Source: Ampelomyces quisqualis (lineage: Eukaryota; Ascomycota; Dothideomycetes; Pleosporales; Phaeosphaeriaceae). From it: a stretch of 64,000 bases of DNA. The notes beneath the pieces were generated by a model. That model was not told the origin of the DNA. It was given only the letters and a program-made list of their open reading frames with translations, and made no database searches. A program made the translations under genes and the position numbers. Of the stretch, positions 22,373 to 35,800 are shown one piece after another; positions within the stretch are counted from its first letter, which is position 1, and each line of letters opens with the position of its first letter. The stretch covers positions 3,100,001 to 3,164,000 of the forward strand of contig JAGTXZ010000005.1 in NCBI GenBank assembly GCA_018398575.1, read 5' to 3'.

Positions 22373-23794
22373 ATTTGCTGTAGTGCAAAAGGTCGATAAC
22401 GCTTCGAGATGTTATATCTTGGTCCAGGAACGCAGAGTAAGAGACGGGTGGGCGGTGTTTAAAAGTATCGATTGGGTACATCATCGGCGTCGGGAGATGC
22501 GGCTCCGTGTGAGCAAGTTTCGTGATCTGATGCGCTGCGCCACGACTTCACCGCAGCCAGCTTCTCGAAGCTGCCTTGTCTTGCCACGTCGTACTCGCAT
22601 AGGATGTTAAGTTCGCACTCAGGCCCAAAGGTTTCTTCGAAGAATTCCGAAGGGTTGCCCACATTGTTGCTTGCAATAACCACGGTGTCGCCGTTGGGCC
22701 CGAATAGACGCCGCTGACAAGTGTTGTTTTGACACGATGGTCTTACACTGCATGTCTCACATCTCACATGGTGCTAGCAGCTGTGGTGGCTCTTCGCAGG
22801 TAGAAATACAGCAGGGCGACTGCTTACACGAGAGGACCAGGTTTTGAGAGGCTACAAAGTAGAGTGACCACTGAAGCGAACTCCAAGCGCTTTGCGCTAG
22901 GATCAGGTCAAGTCTCAAGACTGTTGTCCTCTCTGATCGCACGATAGAATGCTACGATGCGGTTTCATCCGACACAAAACCTTCAACGACTCCAACCCAC
23001 TTCTCTTCTTCTTCGTCCCCGGAACCTCCACCATCTCGCTAAACACCAACTGCGCTTCTAGATTTCAGCTCTCTGGGAAATTACTAGACACATTGTGAGT
23101 CTTCTACAGTCCCTCCATTGCAGCATGGCACTCACTAGCTCTGCCGAATCCATGGCGCAATGTGCGGTTGATAATGCTGCAGGTCATATTCCAATCCCCT
23201 GGCCGCAAGCGCGGCCCATACCACGCACGTACTGCGACATACTCGACGCGTGGTCTTGTATCTTTAGGAATTGGTTGAAGAGTGGCTGGAACGGCGGTGA
23301 AAATTTGATATCGCAGATGGGTCATGGAAGAATAATACCTGTCTCATCAGCGCGCACTGGTCGACCTGGTCCCCTCCCGTGCCGTGCGCCCTCTTAAATA
23401 TTATCTTAATGCTGGATACGTGAAGGCTGTAAAAATCTTTGGGCGCGCATTTAGACATGATCTCTTCGGCGTGAGTCCCTAGTGCAATGTGCTCAGCGCC
23501 GTCAATGATAATGCATCGACTGCTGCGGATGTTGGCTGAGACGAAGATTCAGAATCAAACGACTCAGACTGGAACGAGGCTCAGAAGGCAATCACACAGG
23601 CTGATGGACAATGCTTGAGTGCGTCGTGCACCAGCTGCGCAATGCGCTCCTGTGGGACCGAGATATTGGTGAGTATGTTGAGCAGCGTTTCGCGATCGCG
23701 TCGATGAATGAAACGGTAGATGCCACGATACGCAGTGTTAATCTGATAGAACTACTTGATATACGAGAATCTTTCGCTGGCCGTCAAACGTTTT
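22373..23794. other. Intergenic with a small uncertain cysteine-containing frame
   Basis: A minus-strand frame at 22,459-22,767 (CETCSVRPSCQNNTCQRR ... ECELNILCEYD) is coherent but has no recognised domain or supported start. It may be a fragment or a small unannotated gene. The rest (22,770-23,794) shows only short frames. Confidence 0.3.
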
Positions 23795-26386
23795 TCAAGG
23801 CGCGAGTGAGTGCAAAAAACTGTCCATGAACATGCTGAACAACTCATCTTTTGGACTTCTCGCCATGGATTCCCACCTTGGCCTCCACTCCTCCTTCGGC
23901 CAATGCGCGTATAGATTCTCCAGACCCAGTGGACCAGGTGCGCGGAGCATAGCCGCTGTTGCGTGGTGATGCTTTCCCAGTGCAGACAAGCATACATCAC
24001 CCATGATTTCTTTGGGATTTCCACTTGCTTTTGTATTGTCTAGACATATGAGTAGTTCGTGGTATGCTGCTTCGAGAAACAGCGGGTAATTTTGATCGCG
24101 CAACAGGATGTCGTGAGCGGGCTCCATAGCCGGTTTTTCGTCATTAAAAGTCGTTGGGTCCCACCCTGGCAACGGTTCCACGCGCTTGCGTATCTTTGAC
24201 CATATATCAGCGCAAAGGATACCCATCTCCAACCAGTCAAAGAAGAGATCAGCCATATCCGCTTGTAGCCATTGCGCGTAGGTTTGCAGAAAATTGGACG
24301 GGTAGCGCAGCCGTGTTTGGGTTCCCGTATCCTTCCCGCCTTCCGATCTGGAGTGCGATTGCAGCAATTGTTTTGCGAACCGATTCCAGGTGTACTCAGA
24401 TGTTGTTGTGTCGACGAGTCGTTTTGTGATATCTTCAATCTTCGCTGTACTGATGTTGTGCTTGGCCTCACTGAATTTGTCGCTGGGCAGAAACACACCT
24501 TCGCCAAATGTCAACGTCTCTTGGAACTCACGAAGCTTGTTAATGTTGATCTTGAGCCGATGGATTGGGGGGTCCCGCGCCGAATTAGCTATCGAAGACC
24601 CAATAGCAAGGGAAAATTTGTTCTTCGATTCCTGAACCGATTTCGGACGACCACCTAGAAAGACCCAAGCCGGATCCTGAGCGTATAGGGCAAATTCCAT
24701 GTCCGGCCAGGACGGCATGCAGTCGTTCCCACCCTTTTCGCGCTCTTGAAGATGGCCCGTAGTGTACAAATGTGCCATCATGACGATAGCTAGCGTTTGA
24801 TACTCGAGCTTCATGCCAGCCGCGTGCCGCTTCATGTAGATTTCATACTTGAGCATCCCACACAACAGATGATTGTGGCGAAGTACGTAGTTCTTTTCCG
24901 TTCGCAACCTTTTCAGCACTGGATGTGAGGTCAATTGACGATTCTTCGTCAGTTCGTTCCACTGCTTGTCAAATCCATCCCACGTAACCCAGGTTTGACT
25001 ATTCTGGAGAGCTGTACCCAGGCCGATGAAAACGTCATAGGCGGTATCCAGTGGCAAGAAAGGACTGTGCCAGCCGCCAATTATCTTGTTGTTCTGCCTG
25101 CTCACTTTGGCCACATGGGAGACCAGTTCGAGATATGGTCCTCCAGGCTGGCCCTCGAGAATGTCCTGCGAATGGAAAAGAGTGTCGACAGCAAAGATGA
25201 CCCAGATGGAGAGTTGACTGGACTGGAACATGTGCTCAATGCCGCTAGAGACGAGGTCCCAAACTTCTGTATGCTTGCCGAACATGCCGATACGTCCAAC
25301 TTGTGCATACTCTAGTGCGCGACGTGTATAGTCGTGGAGTTTGCGATCGCCAAAGTCTTTGGGTACCATAGCAGGCAGACTCTTCTTCAGATCCCATTTC
25401 ATTATCCGGTCAAAGTAGTACTTGAGACCCCTGTACGTGTGCCAGAAAGTGTCGCTGAGTTCCTTTTTGCTTGAGTCGTTCGGTTCAGCGATCCCGTCGG
25501 TAGGCTCTCCTAGTATGTCAAGCAATTTCCATACTAGATGCGTTTCTATCGGATACTTCTTTGGCCGCCGGACGACGAGGTCAAATTCGACTTCAGCCTT
25601 TTGAACTAGTCGAATCGCCATGTCCATCGTCATAGCAGCCACAATTAGGTCCACCTTGTCTTCTTGATAGTTTCTCCACTGCTGGCACGCACAATTGCGC
25701 ATAGCCTGGATTTCTTGGATTAGAATACCGATGGCAAAGCTCAACTCTTCTTCGATTTCTCTTTCATCTTGCTCAAGCACGACACTGGCTACGGCCGGAA
25801 GTGCTTGCTCACATATGCCCGCTTCATTCGCGATATCAGCGATGTCTTCCACTGTCAAGTTTTCGAAACGATTCGACAGTAGTATCGAGTCATCCTGGTC
25901 TTCGACAGCACCCTTGAAGGTATGCGGACCAGGCGAGATGAACGGTCGCAGAAGAAGAAACGTATTCTCCAATACGGTGACGAAATGTTGATGCCTTTGA
26001 TTGCTCTCCTTCTCTTGCAGAGATCTGGTCAGGAATCGTTGGCCTACAGTCTTGCGTGTCTGTATAGCACGATTGAAGACCTTACTCAGTGCGACTGGCA
26101 CTAAAACGCCTGTCTCATTGTCGGCGATCTTTTTCGCCAAGGGCACGAAGTCGGCAATCCTGATCAGAAACCTCGTTTCAATGTTTTTTCCAGCATTGCG
26201 GTTGTTCTTCTTTCCCTTGCCTCCTCTGTTCTTAGCCCTGGACTTCTTCGGTTGATCTTGAGTCACGCTGAGTTCAAAACCCAGTGAACCAGCTGTCTCA
26301 GCCAGCCATCCACCTATATATTCGGTGTCTTGCTTGTATTGCTTGTAGGCAGAAAGAAAGGACTGTGCATTGTCAAGGTGGCTCAT
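23795..26386 (-). CDS. DUF6604-type fungal protein of unknown function
   Basis: A single 863-residue frame from the ATG at 26,386. The N-terminus (FLSAYKQYKQDTEYIGGWLAET, then a basic KKSRAKNRGGKGKKNNRN linker and IADFVPLAKKIADN) matches the pattern of the DUF6604 domain in ascomycete proteins: a YK.YK.DT helix, a WLA motif, a Lys-rich linker and a DFVPLA motif. The remaining ~600 residues look alpha-helical and lack recognised catalytic motifs or membrane segments. Proteins of this type are widespread in Pezizomycotina and have no established function. No intron is needed. The gene is divergent from PHS1, with about 475 bp between start codons. Confidence 0.78.
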   Translation of the reverse strand: MSHLDNAQSFLSAYKQYKQDTEYIGGWLAETAGSLGFELSVTQDQPKKSRAKNRGGKGKKNNRNAGKNIETRFLIRIADFVPLAKKIADNETGVLVPVALSKVFNRAIQTRKTVGQRFLTRSLQEKESNQRHQHFVTVLENTFLLLRPFISPGPHTFKGAVEDQDDSILLSNRFENLTVEDIADIANEAGICEQALPAVASVVLEQDEREIEEELSFAIGILIQEIQAMRNCACQQWRNYQEDKVDLIVAAMTMDMAIRLVQKAEVEFDLVVRRPKKYPIETHLVWKLLDILGEPTDGIAEPNDSSKKELSDTFWHTYRGLKYYFDRIMKWDLKKSLPAMVPKDFGDRKLHDYTRRALEYAQVGRIGMFGKHTEVWDLVSSGIEHMFQSSQLSIWVIFAVDTLFHSQDILEGQPGGPYLELVSHVAKVSRQNNKIIGGWHSPFLPLDTAYDVFIGLGTALQNSQTWVTWDGFDKQWNELTKNRQLTSHPVLKRLRTEKNYVLRHNHLLCGMLKYEIYMKRHAAGMKLEYQTLAIVMMAHLYTTGHLQEREKGGNDCMPSWPDMEFALYAQDPAWVFLGGRPKSVQESKNKFSLAIGSSIANSARDPPIHRLKININKLREFQETLTFGEGVFLPSDKFSEAKHNISTAKIEDITKRLVDTTTSEYTWNRFAKQLLQSHSRSEGGKDTGTQTRLRYPSNFLQTYAQWLQADMADLFFDWLEMGILCADIWSKIRKRVEPLPGWDPTTFNDEKPAMEPAHDILLRDQNYPLFLEAAYHELLICLDNTKASGNPKEIMGDVCLSALGKHHHATAAMLRAPGPLGLENLYAHWPKEEWRPRWESMARSPKDELFSMFMDSFLHSLAP

Positions 26387-26861
26387 AGTGGCGACAAATG
26401 CTGAACTAAACGCGCGAAGACTGCGTCTTGAGGATCTGCCGTACGGTTAAGACGAAAAAAGGGCAAAAGAGTTCGAGATGATCCACGGTTGTTTTGGGAG
26501 CAGGGCGGCGTGTGCTCAACCCCCAAAGAGTCGATCACAACTTCTCGGCTGCGGATTTGCCGGCATGTTTCCACCTCAAGAAGGCCACCAACACTGACAA
26601 GTTCCAAGCCCATACACAGAGTCCTTACGGAATTCCCAACATGCTGCAATACTTAGGAAGAGATCATGCCTTCCTACACATGCATCGGCGCCTGGCTATG
26701 GGGCCGTGTCCTCGAATCGCGGAACTGTTAGCCTCGGTCCACTGACTCCTTTCGACGCAATGGCCCGAAGAGAGAAGATTTGGATCGCATATCACCACCT
26801 CATCATTGCCAAACCAAACTTTTCGAAAGACCAGGGGCAAGCCCATCACCCTCTGGAGATT
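26387..26861. promoter_or_regulatory. Divergent promoter region, DUF6604 gene / PHS1
   Basis: 475 bp between two divergent start codons, so it must hold both promoters. No motif was identified with confidence. Confidence 0.45.
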
Positions 26862-27606
26862 ATGGCTCAGACTGCAGGTCATCCAGCAAGCGGTGCTCCC
26901 GTGCGCAAGCTGTATCTCACAGCCTACAACGTTCTATTCGCATCTCTCTGGGCTTCAGTATTCATCAACGCCATCACCAACGCTCACTATGGTAAATTAA
27001 AACTCTTCGCTGCAACGGAGCCTCAAGCGCGATGGATCCAAACCGCCTCTTTGATCGAAGTTGTGCATGCAGCTATCGGTAAGCATCCCGGCCAGTATTG
27101 ATCAACCACTTTGCTCAGCAATCCCAGGTCTCATCAAATCACCCGTCAGCACCACAGCCCTACAAGTGGTCACACGTGTGATTCAAGTATGGATGGTCTG
27201 GTTCAGCTTCCCACAAAGTACTGCATCGTCGCATACATACTTGGCGTTGCTGCTTGCATGGTCCACCGCAGACACGATTCGCTACACGTATCTTGCTTCG
27301 AACCTGTGGAACAAATCTCCACAGAGACTGTTGTGGTTGCGATACACAATGTTCGTCCCTCTGTACCCCGTTGGAATTGGAACAGAAATATGGTTGCTGT
27401 TCCGCGCTATCGAACCCTCGAGGAAGAGCAGTGCCGCTTTACCGCCCGTGTTTTGGTTTTGTTTGATGTTGTATGTTCCTGGTAGGTTGCTTCTTTGAGG
27501 TTTACGCAAGACCCTTGCTGATCGAAAAGTAGGTTCGTGGAAAATGTACACGTACATGATCAAACAGAGGAAGAAGACGTTGAGCGCGCCGCAGAAGAGT
27601 ACATGA
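26862..27606 (+). CDS. PHS1: Very-long-chain (3R)-3-hydroxyacyl-CoA dehydratase
   Basis: Three exons, 26862-27078, 27128-27481 and 27533-27606 (introns 49 and 51 bp), give 214 residues. The PTPLA/HACD family pattern is clear: YLTAYNVLFASLW at the N-terminus, IEVVHAAIG, VTRVIQVWMVW, then LYPVGIGTE with Tyr152 and Glu159. These correspond in spacing to the catalytic Tyr/Glu pair of yeast Phs1. The protein has several hydrophobic helices and a basic C-terminus (KQRKK) consistent with ER retention. It catalyses the dehydration step of the ER very-long-chain fatty acid elongation cycle, feeding sphingolipid synthesis. Both splice junctions restore conserved codons, which makes the structure firm. 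Confidence 0.88.
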
Positions 27607-28304
27607 GAGCCTTCAAAATGTGTGGCTACGAAGCGTTTGCTGACTGTCAGGCCCTTTTTCCAAGACATGCATTTGCCTCGACACAAATTGTGCGGGAAAG
27701 GGGAACAACGCCACGGGTGCTCGCCGATAGTTATTCTCTGGAAAATAACCAGCTATTTTAGCCACCCTCGCATGTTTCTGAAGCTCAGTGAATGTCAATG
27801 TGATTCTTCCTGTTTTGGAGAGATCGGGCGTGCAGAAGAGCCCATCCATGCGTTCAGACACGATGAAGCAAACATAACTCCTTTAACAAAGCTTTCCCAA
27901 AAGGGCATAGTAGACTTTGCTCTCGAATTTTGAAACCGACAGAAGAGCATGTGGGAGACTTGTAGGGAACGATAGGAAGACGGAAGCAGAGGCTTATTTA
28001 TATGTTCGATGAAGAAGTCAAAGGTGCAGTGCCTGTAATGTCCGAGGAGACGCAGCACATGAATTCGTCGTCCTCGAATTTTGGAGAACCACATCAATAG
28101 TGGCATGGAAGCTTTGCGATCCAGCGCGAGATTTCTGAACTGACGTAGCTGAGCGGCGAGAAAAAGGCACATGTATAGCCTGAAACTACGGTTCGAGGGG
28201 AAGACATCGTCTGAGGCTGGGATTCTTTTGATTGATTTCCATGAATAGAGTTGTGTAAATATGGACGGAGGCTGAAAGGAGCACTGGCGATTTTTATACC
28301 CAGA
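27607..28304. other. Host flank left of the 20-kb element
   Basis: About 700 bp of normal composition. A minus-strand frame covers 27,795-28,307 but starts at GTG within the element's inverted repeat and has no recognisable domain. Confidence 0.4.
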
Positions 28305-29439
28305 CACTGGGGTACAAATGCGGTGTTAAATACCCAGCGCGGTGTTAATATACACCGCAGTATTGTGTAAATTCACTCTTTTACACCGCACATAGGGGAT
28401 ATTTACACAGCTCTAGTGTATATTACACTGTTGCGGTATTTTTTTGCCTGTCCAATCTTACAGTATATTATCTTATGTTTTGTTAAAATATATATAAAGC
28501 ATATATTACGCAAAATTAATAAAAATACTGCTGTTGTTTTACTCTAAGCAGTACGTTATTTAAGCTAGGCTAATAGTACTTGCTAATACTACTTACTATA
28601 TAAGACGTAGGTAAATGTTAATGTAGTTAAGCACAAAATCTTAAAAGCTATTAGGTTTTTAACTAGAAATATATTTAGAGTTAAACTAATTAATCTTTCT
28701 TTAATCTAACTTAAGCTATTATTATAACCTGCAAGCAGTTCTTTATAATAGCATTTGCTATAGCGCTCTAAGCTTTTAGCAAATTAGAAATGTAAAGGTA
28801 AAGTTAATTGTTTATTTAAACTAACACCTGTTAACTTTATAGCTATCTAAAACTAATTTTCTATAATAGTAAACATTCTTGTTAATAACTGCTACAGTTA
28901 CTTATTAGTTAAACTGCGTTAATAGGCTTTGCTAAGTACCTGCTGCTTGTTACTAAAACTCTTAAAAGTTTGTGTTTAAGATAGTGTTAGTAAATACACT
29001 ATAACTAGGTAGCTTTAGTTAGAAGTAGTAGATGTAGCAGGCGTTATAGCTTACTAAGTCTTTAGTAATCTTAATAACTACTGCCCTCTATTAAGTAAAA
29101 GAGACTAGAAATAAGATTTAGATATATACTTAAGAATACTATTAAATTAAGATTAGTTAACAAAGTTACAAGTACTTATAGCCTATTAAAAGTTATTACG
29201 CGTGTAAGCTTAAGGCGCTACGTAACTTTATAGCTGTTTAGGTTTAAATCTCTCTTGCGTCTTTTATAGTGTAGTAGCTTAAGTTTTGTAATTAGCTTTA
29301 TACTCTTATAGCTACTACGCAAACAGTTGCTCTTAGAGAGCTTAAGACGCTGTGTAATTTTATAGCTATATATAATAAAAGTACTCTTATTAGTTAAGTA
29401 CTAGATTTCTATTAGGACTTGTGTGCTATTTATACTAGA

Positions 29440-29860
29440 GTTTCTATTACCTAGCTACTTCTTAACTGTAAGAACTTTCTTTAATCTATTGCACTTAATA
29501 AAAGTAGCTAGCTACTTTTTAACTATAAGAACTTTCTTTAATCTATTATACTTAATAAAGGCAGTTGTTATAAATATTGTGCTAATAGTTACTAGAACAA
29601 AATGCAGTGCTTTGTTGCTCTTCTTTGCCTAATAGACACTATCTTAGTTCTTATAAGCTATTAAATTTAAGTATATATAAACAACCTAGATAAAAGTAGT
29701 TGTATAAGAAGTTAAGGAAAAGTATATAGTAGGTAAAGAAAAGTTGTTGTATAAGAAGTTAAAAAAAAGTATATAGCAGGTAGGCACTAGGTAAGATAGA
29801 AATTGCTTGCCTACGTAAAAACTTTCTTTAATCTTTTGCACCTAATAACAGTAATTATTA
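29440..29860. repeat. Short tandem repeats in left part of the 20-kb element
   Basis: A phrase containing AAGAACTTTCTTTAATCTAT recurs near 29,468 and 29,528, with a diverged copy near 29,820. A second phrase (GTATAAGAAGTTAA..AAAAGTATATAG) is repeated at about 29,700-29,790. These look like local tandem duplications, since decayed. Confidence 0.55.
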
Positions 29861-29899
29861 TTATATATATTATTTTAATATTAATTAAACTTGCAGTAA

Positions 29900-32850
29900 C
29901 TTGTTATTTTTCTTTGCAAATAAAAAACTATCTTGTTTCTTATAAGTTATTAGATTCTAGTGTAGATAAATAAACTAGAGAAAAGCAGTTGTAGTTAATA
30001 GAGAAATATTAATAAAAGTACAAGGAGTATTTTATATATTGTAGTAGGCAGAGCGTTAATAGAGTAAGAAACCTTGTAATTAAGGCGCTGCATTGCTGTT
30101 TAAGCTATTTCTATAAAGTTTCTTTAGTTAAGACTATTATTTCTGTTCTCTAAGGCATTGCAATTCTCTTACTAGTTATTAGCTTATCCTTAGATGCAGA
30201 TTATTATACCTGCCTTGTTATTAAAGTAGATAATAATATTACTAGTCTTAGTATTATATATAGCACTGCCTCTTTACTTAATAATAGTTACAAAAGTAGT
30301 ACAAGCTATATTGCCTTAGCGCTCTAGGTATAGCTAGAAGGTAGTAATTAAATAGCGTATTTATTAGAGTTATCTTACTAACTCTTTGCTAACCTAGTAC
30401 TACTAAACGTGTTACTATTACATTTAGAAGTTACTTTGTAGCTTTAGCAGTGTTAATAAGATCCTTAATACTCTTATTAAGGTAGGCGTAATGCTTAAGG
30501 CAAGTTTTAAATATACTGCACAGTTTGCTATTAGATTCTTAGAAGGCTAGATACTAAAGTTAGAGTTAGAGATTATTATATAAGAGTTGTTTACTAGCTT
30601 TAAATATCTTACTACTGTTTAAGTTATTGTCTTAAAGTGCCTTTAGTTAGTTTCTTATACAAAGACAGTGCTACTAAGAAGAGATTAGTAAGTTCTAATA
30701 AGTAGGGAATTGTTTACTTACGTTAAGGTTCTTACTACTATTTAAAGGTCTTTTTCTTAATATATTATTAGGTAAGTAGGCTAGTAGATAGAATATGTAA
30801 TTAGAAGCTTGCAAAGAAAGCGCACTTCTTATAAGCTTATAATTATAGCTTATATTATCTACTCTAGTGTAAGAAGAATAATAGATAAAAGAAGTGTACT
30901 AAAAAGTATAGATTATATAGTAGAGCAGGTAGTGTGCGCACGCAGGCACCTTTTTAATTTGCTTTTTGTTAAATTATTTAGATAAGAATCCTATATATAA
31001 CTGCTACGTAGAATATATATTACTACTACTATACTACTATACTAGTCTATCTTACTTATTAGAGTTATTCTTGTCTAAGCTAAAAGAGCTAAAAGAAATA
31101 GTTATTACGCAGGCTTTACTCTTTCTCTTATTAGAGTATTAACTTTAACTGTATAAGCTTGTAATATTATTTCTCTTATTAGATACTTCTTTTAGTTGTA
31201 TTCTATTAGTACTTGCTTTGCCTAATAGCGCTGCAGCCTTTCTTAATAGAATATAGCTTTGTTAGCTTAGGCAAAGTATATTTTTTTAACTATATCTAGT
31301 GCTAAGCTTATATTCTCTAGGGGGTAAAGATCTATATTACTCTTTTGCCTAAGAGTATATTACTTTTGCGTTTCTAATAGTCTATTAAGTTTTTAAGTGC
31401 AGCCTTTTCTTTCTTACTTTATTAAGCTTAGTAAATTTGTTATATATACTTTAATAATACTTTGCCTTTAAGTACTACTTAGCTATAGTAAAGAAAAGTT
31501 AAAGTATATTAAGATTCTATAATATACTCTATTTTAGCTATATCTTTATAGAAAATATATTTCTTATGTGCTTTACGTTCTAGGACTTGCATATCTAAAG
31601 AATATAATAGTAGATGTTTAGCGTAAGATTGTATAGTATACTCTTATCTAGTGTAATATTCTTTTCTTATAACGTAAAACTAGGCTTACTATATTATTAG
31701 AATAGTAACAATTAAGTAGCCTTGCATTATTATAAGTCTAAGATCTCTTTATTTATAAGAAGCTGCAGTAGTTTCTTTACTTTAGTAAGTTTCTTGTTAA
31801 CTACCTCTTTATAGGTTAGTAGTGTAAAAGCTACTAGTCTTTGTACGTTTAGCGCAAAAGGTAGTTTATTCTTTAATAGTCTTTTCTTGTTTTACCTAGG
31901 CACGCTATATATACTTTATCTGCTTAAATATTCTCTAATATCTAAGTATATTATAATACTATTTAATATTATAGCATGTTAATATTGCTAGTAGCGCAGA
32001 ATAGTTAGTTAAGTAAAGTGTTAACTTTAACTAGATAATTAATAGTTTCTATCTAAAGTTTAAGATGCTTAAAACTAATAGTTAACTTGCTTTATATTGT
32101 CTAAATTGTTTGTTATATATTTATAAGGGCTACGTAAGGTTTCTGTATAATTAACGCATACTCTAATATGCTTAGTAGAAAACTCTAGTATAAATAGTAT
32201 TCTCTAGCAACCTTCTACGTAATATAGTAATTTCTCTAGTCTTAATACTTAAGAGCAATAGTTATTTAGTAGTAATAATTATACTTTATTGTTATTAAAG
32301 TCTATAAACTCTGTAGCAGTATGTTTAGCCTTCTTATAAGCTATTAGTTTTAGAATATATTTCTATGTATATAAACTGTTTACGCTTACCTTTCTCTGCT
32401 TAAGCTACTACTTTTTTTTAGTTACACTAGGTAGTCTTTAACGCTTACTTAATTAGCTAGGCTCTATTAAAATACTAAGCTGCCTATAGCTACCTACGTG
32501 TAACGTAGTTTCTTATTGCAGTATACTTTAGTATAGTAATTTTGTTAAATTTACAGCTTTTCCTATGTTGCTACTAGATGTTACACGCTATGCGAATTAT
32601 TCTCTTCTATACTTTTTCTCTATTCTTGCTTATAAAACTTCTATATATGTTTAGAGGTATTAGAATCCTTGTATAGGCAGCTACGTCTGCTGCTAGTAAT
32701 TTAAAATCCTCTAATTTTAGACGTTGTTAAGGACTACGTAGTTCTATAATCTTTTAAGTACTATACTTAAATTAAGAAGGTTTAAATAATAGAGGTATAA
32801 GTTATAAGTTTCTTATAGTTTCTAATTATATTATTTTATTATTATCTTGC
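29900..32850 (-). pseudogene. Relic of element-borne gene, minus strand
   Basis: The minus strand gives long coherent stretches (for example near 30,700-30,900 and 31,260-31,400, where KKRLHLK and AKVIYS*AKE appear) interrupted mainly by TAG and TAA. The limits are approximate. No domain was recognised. It diverges from the plus-strand transposase-side relic, as in elements that carry two genes. Confidence 0.35.
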
Positions 32851-32899
32851 ATTACCTGTTGTTATGTAATTATAAGTTTTAGGTTTAATAGCAGACTCT

Positions 32900-35800
32900 A
32901 TATAGAGCGCTGCTGCTAAATCTTTAGATATACATATCTAAGTTGTTATTTATTACCTGTTAGTAGATAGGCGTTATTCTAGTCTAGAAGCAGATATTAG
33001 TTTTATTAGTCTAAACCTTGTAGAAGACAGTTTAGATGTAGACTTACAGGGCTAACTAGGCTTAATTATAGCTACTGTCTAGTTATTAGCTTATTTATTA
33101 TTCTTTTTAGTTACTTCTCTACTTTACAAAAGGTATACCTTCTCTATATTGCGACAGAATATAGCCTTTAGTGTCTGCACAGGTACGTAGATATTCTAGA
33201 CGTTAAACCTAGCTAAATCTTAGTAGATAGGTGCTTTAAACGCTTATAGTAAAAGATATTTATATTGCTAGTTATTAACTTTAACTTTATTATTAGCACT
33301 ACCTTTATTAACTATTAGTATATAAGTGTGTTACAATAGTAACTATATACTCTTTTAATATACTATATTATCTATATTACTATTTCTAATAAGAAGTTTT
33401 GGCTAATAATAACGTTACAGTATTATAGACGTTACCTAGTACTTTAGAGAACATGCTATCTAGCTAACTAATTAGCTAGCCTTAGTAAGTAATTAATTTA
33501 AACACACTTTTAAACTCTGTTTTATCTGCTAAATGTGCAATAGATTAGCTTATAGGATAGTAACACGCTAGACGTATACTCTATCTTAGAAGTTCTAATT
33601 AATAGTAAGAGTAATAACTAGATAGCCTGCCTTAAAGTTACTAAAGAGAAGATAGAACTTCTGTAAGCTTATATTAACTTTAAACAAGTAGAATTAGAAG
33701 CAGCTTTAAAGGAGAATAAATCTTTTACTGCTAGAGTATTTAAGATACAATTAGGCCTTAGTTATTTACAGCAAAGTATATTCTTGCTACAGAAGTAGTC
33801 TATAAATATAACTCTGTCTATTACTGCTAATCCTATACTGTTTAACATTATCTAAGTAACATTATCTTATCTTTATCTACTCTAAATAATTGCTATAACT
33901 ATTCTTAGCACTCTAATCTATTGCCTTTAATAATTGTCTAGGCGTAATCTAAATACGTTATAGTTGTATTAAGTCTTATTATATAGATATAGGCTTTGCT
34001 GTATTAGAACTTATAATACTTATTATACTACTTTCTAACATAGTAACTTATATATATAGAGTTTAGTCTTAACACTATTACGCGCTATTATAGTAGAGTA
34101 ATAGCTAGCGTACTGTGCTAAAAAGTGTTGCAGTTAGGCTAGTACTGTAGAGGCGCTAGTTTTTATATTTGTAGACTAGAAATTAGAGCCTAGATACTGT
34201 AAGCTAATAATAGAAGTAAGGTTAAGACTATAGTAGTCTTAGGCGCACTAACAATCTGCTGCACCTTTACAGATATATAGGTAATAGGCTAAGGTGTTTT
34301 AGCACGTATTTTAGAGAAAACACTAACGCCTTAGCGCAAGCGTATTGCTAACGCTACCTCTTATAACTACTTTTAACGCTTAGAAAGCTTCTTAATGCGC
34401 TACTTAAGGCAGCGCTGCTAATAGGTACACCCTAGATATATTCTTTCTTGCAAAAGTAACTTAGATACTATAATACTAACAATTTGCTAAGACTAACTAG
34501 ACAAAGCCTATGTTTACGTCTATTGCTATTAAGTATGCTCTACTCTCTATACTAGCTACCTCTCTATATAGGCAGATTAATAACTAGATTAATGTAATAG
34601 TAGCTATATAGTGCCTAACTACAGGTATATAGTAATTGCAAGCTATTGCGCAAAGTTATAGTTTTATAAAAGTAAAGCTCTAACAATAGATAGGCTAGCT
34701 CTTAAGTATGCTATATAAAAAGTAATAGAGCCTAATAGAAACTTAAGCTAACAGTAACACTAGTTATTAACTACAAATCTCTTAAGCTAAGTATAAGCTT
34801 TAGCCTTGCTTATACCTATTGCTAACAACTAGAATAGCTACGTTAGTAAACTAAACAAGATAGCGTCTATAACAAAGTTATTAACTTCTAATAGCACTAA
34901 TTCTATTACACTACACTACTTAGAAGAAAACCTATCAAAAGAATATATATGTTATACAGAACGTGCCTACTTACAGGCAGCTTATTATAAGGCAAAGCCT
35001 TAGGATTAGGACTAAAATAACATAATAGAGCTTTATAAGACAAGGGTTAACTAGTATAAGGTAAGCCTACTTATAACTAAAAACTATAAGTCTATTCTAC
35101 AGCTACTAGTAACTATAACTATTACTGTTAATAATAATAGTAATAAGTATTAAAAGTGCTCTTGTAATATTGCACTAAACTCTACTAGTAAAGAAACACG
35201 TATATAAGATTAAGTATAAGAAATATGTTTCTTAGCGCTATATCTTTGTACACAATTACTAACAATAAATACAGTACCTAAAAGATTAAGTAAAGATTAA
35301 CTTAAACCTTATACTTTCTACTATACTAGTACGCAAAGGTGCAAATTATATATTTAGTTTAATATAGATGCGCTAAGTTAAGGCAGCAGTTGTTACAATT
35401 AGGCGCAAGTACCTAATAGGCTAAAGCCTAAGCAATAATAGTATAAGGTTATGTCTAGTAAGCTCTAGGCTTAGTATAGACACTTTAATAAAGACTAAGT
35501 AGAAGCTAAAGCGCAAGACAATTTAAAGCAACTATAGAAGCAGCTAGTTAAACTACTTAGGTTAGATAGGTTAATACCTGCGTACTAAGATAGTAAGTTA
35601 CTTTCTATTATTGTATAAAGCGTTTAGATATCTAGAAGACTGTATAAACGTTTAGCTAGGCGTTACTAAGCTTTAGTAATCTACTATACTATAGAAAGTG
35701 CTTTAGTAACTTGCTTTTGCTACGCAGCTTTAGTAACCTGCTTATACTGTAGTAGTACACTCTAGTTAAAATATTAAGTAGTTAGTATAGTCTAATAGCA

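Noticed and set aside
27795..28307. 170-codon minus-strand frame next to the 20-kb element
   Set aside because: It starts with GTG inside the element's inverted repeat, has no recognised domain and is probably chance.
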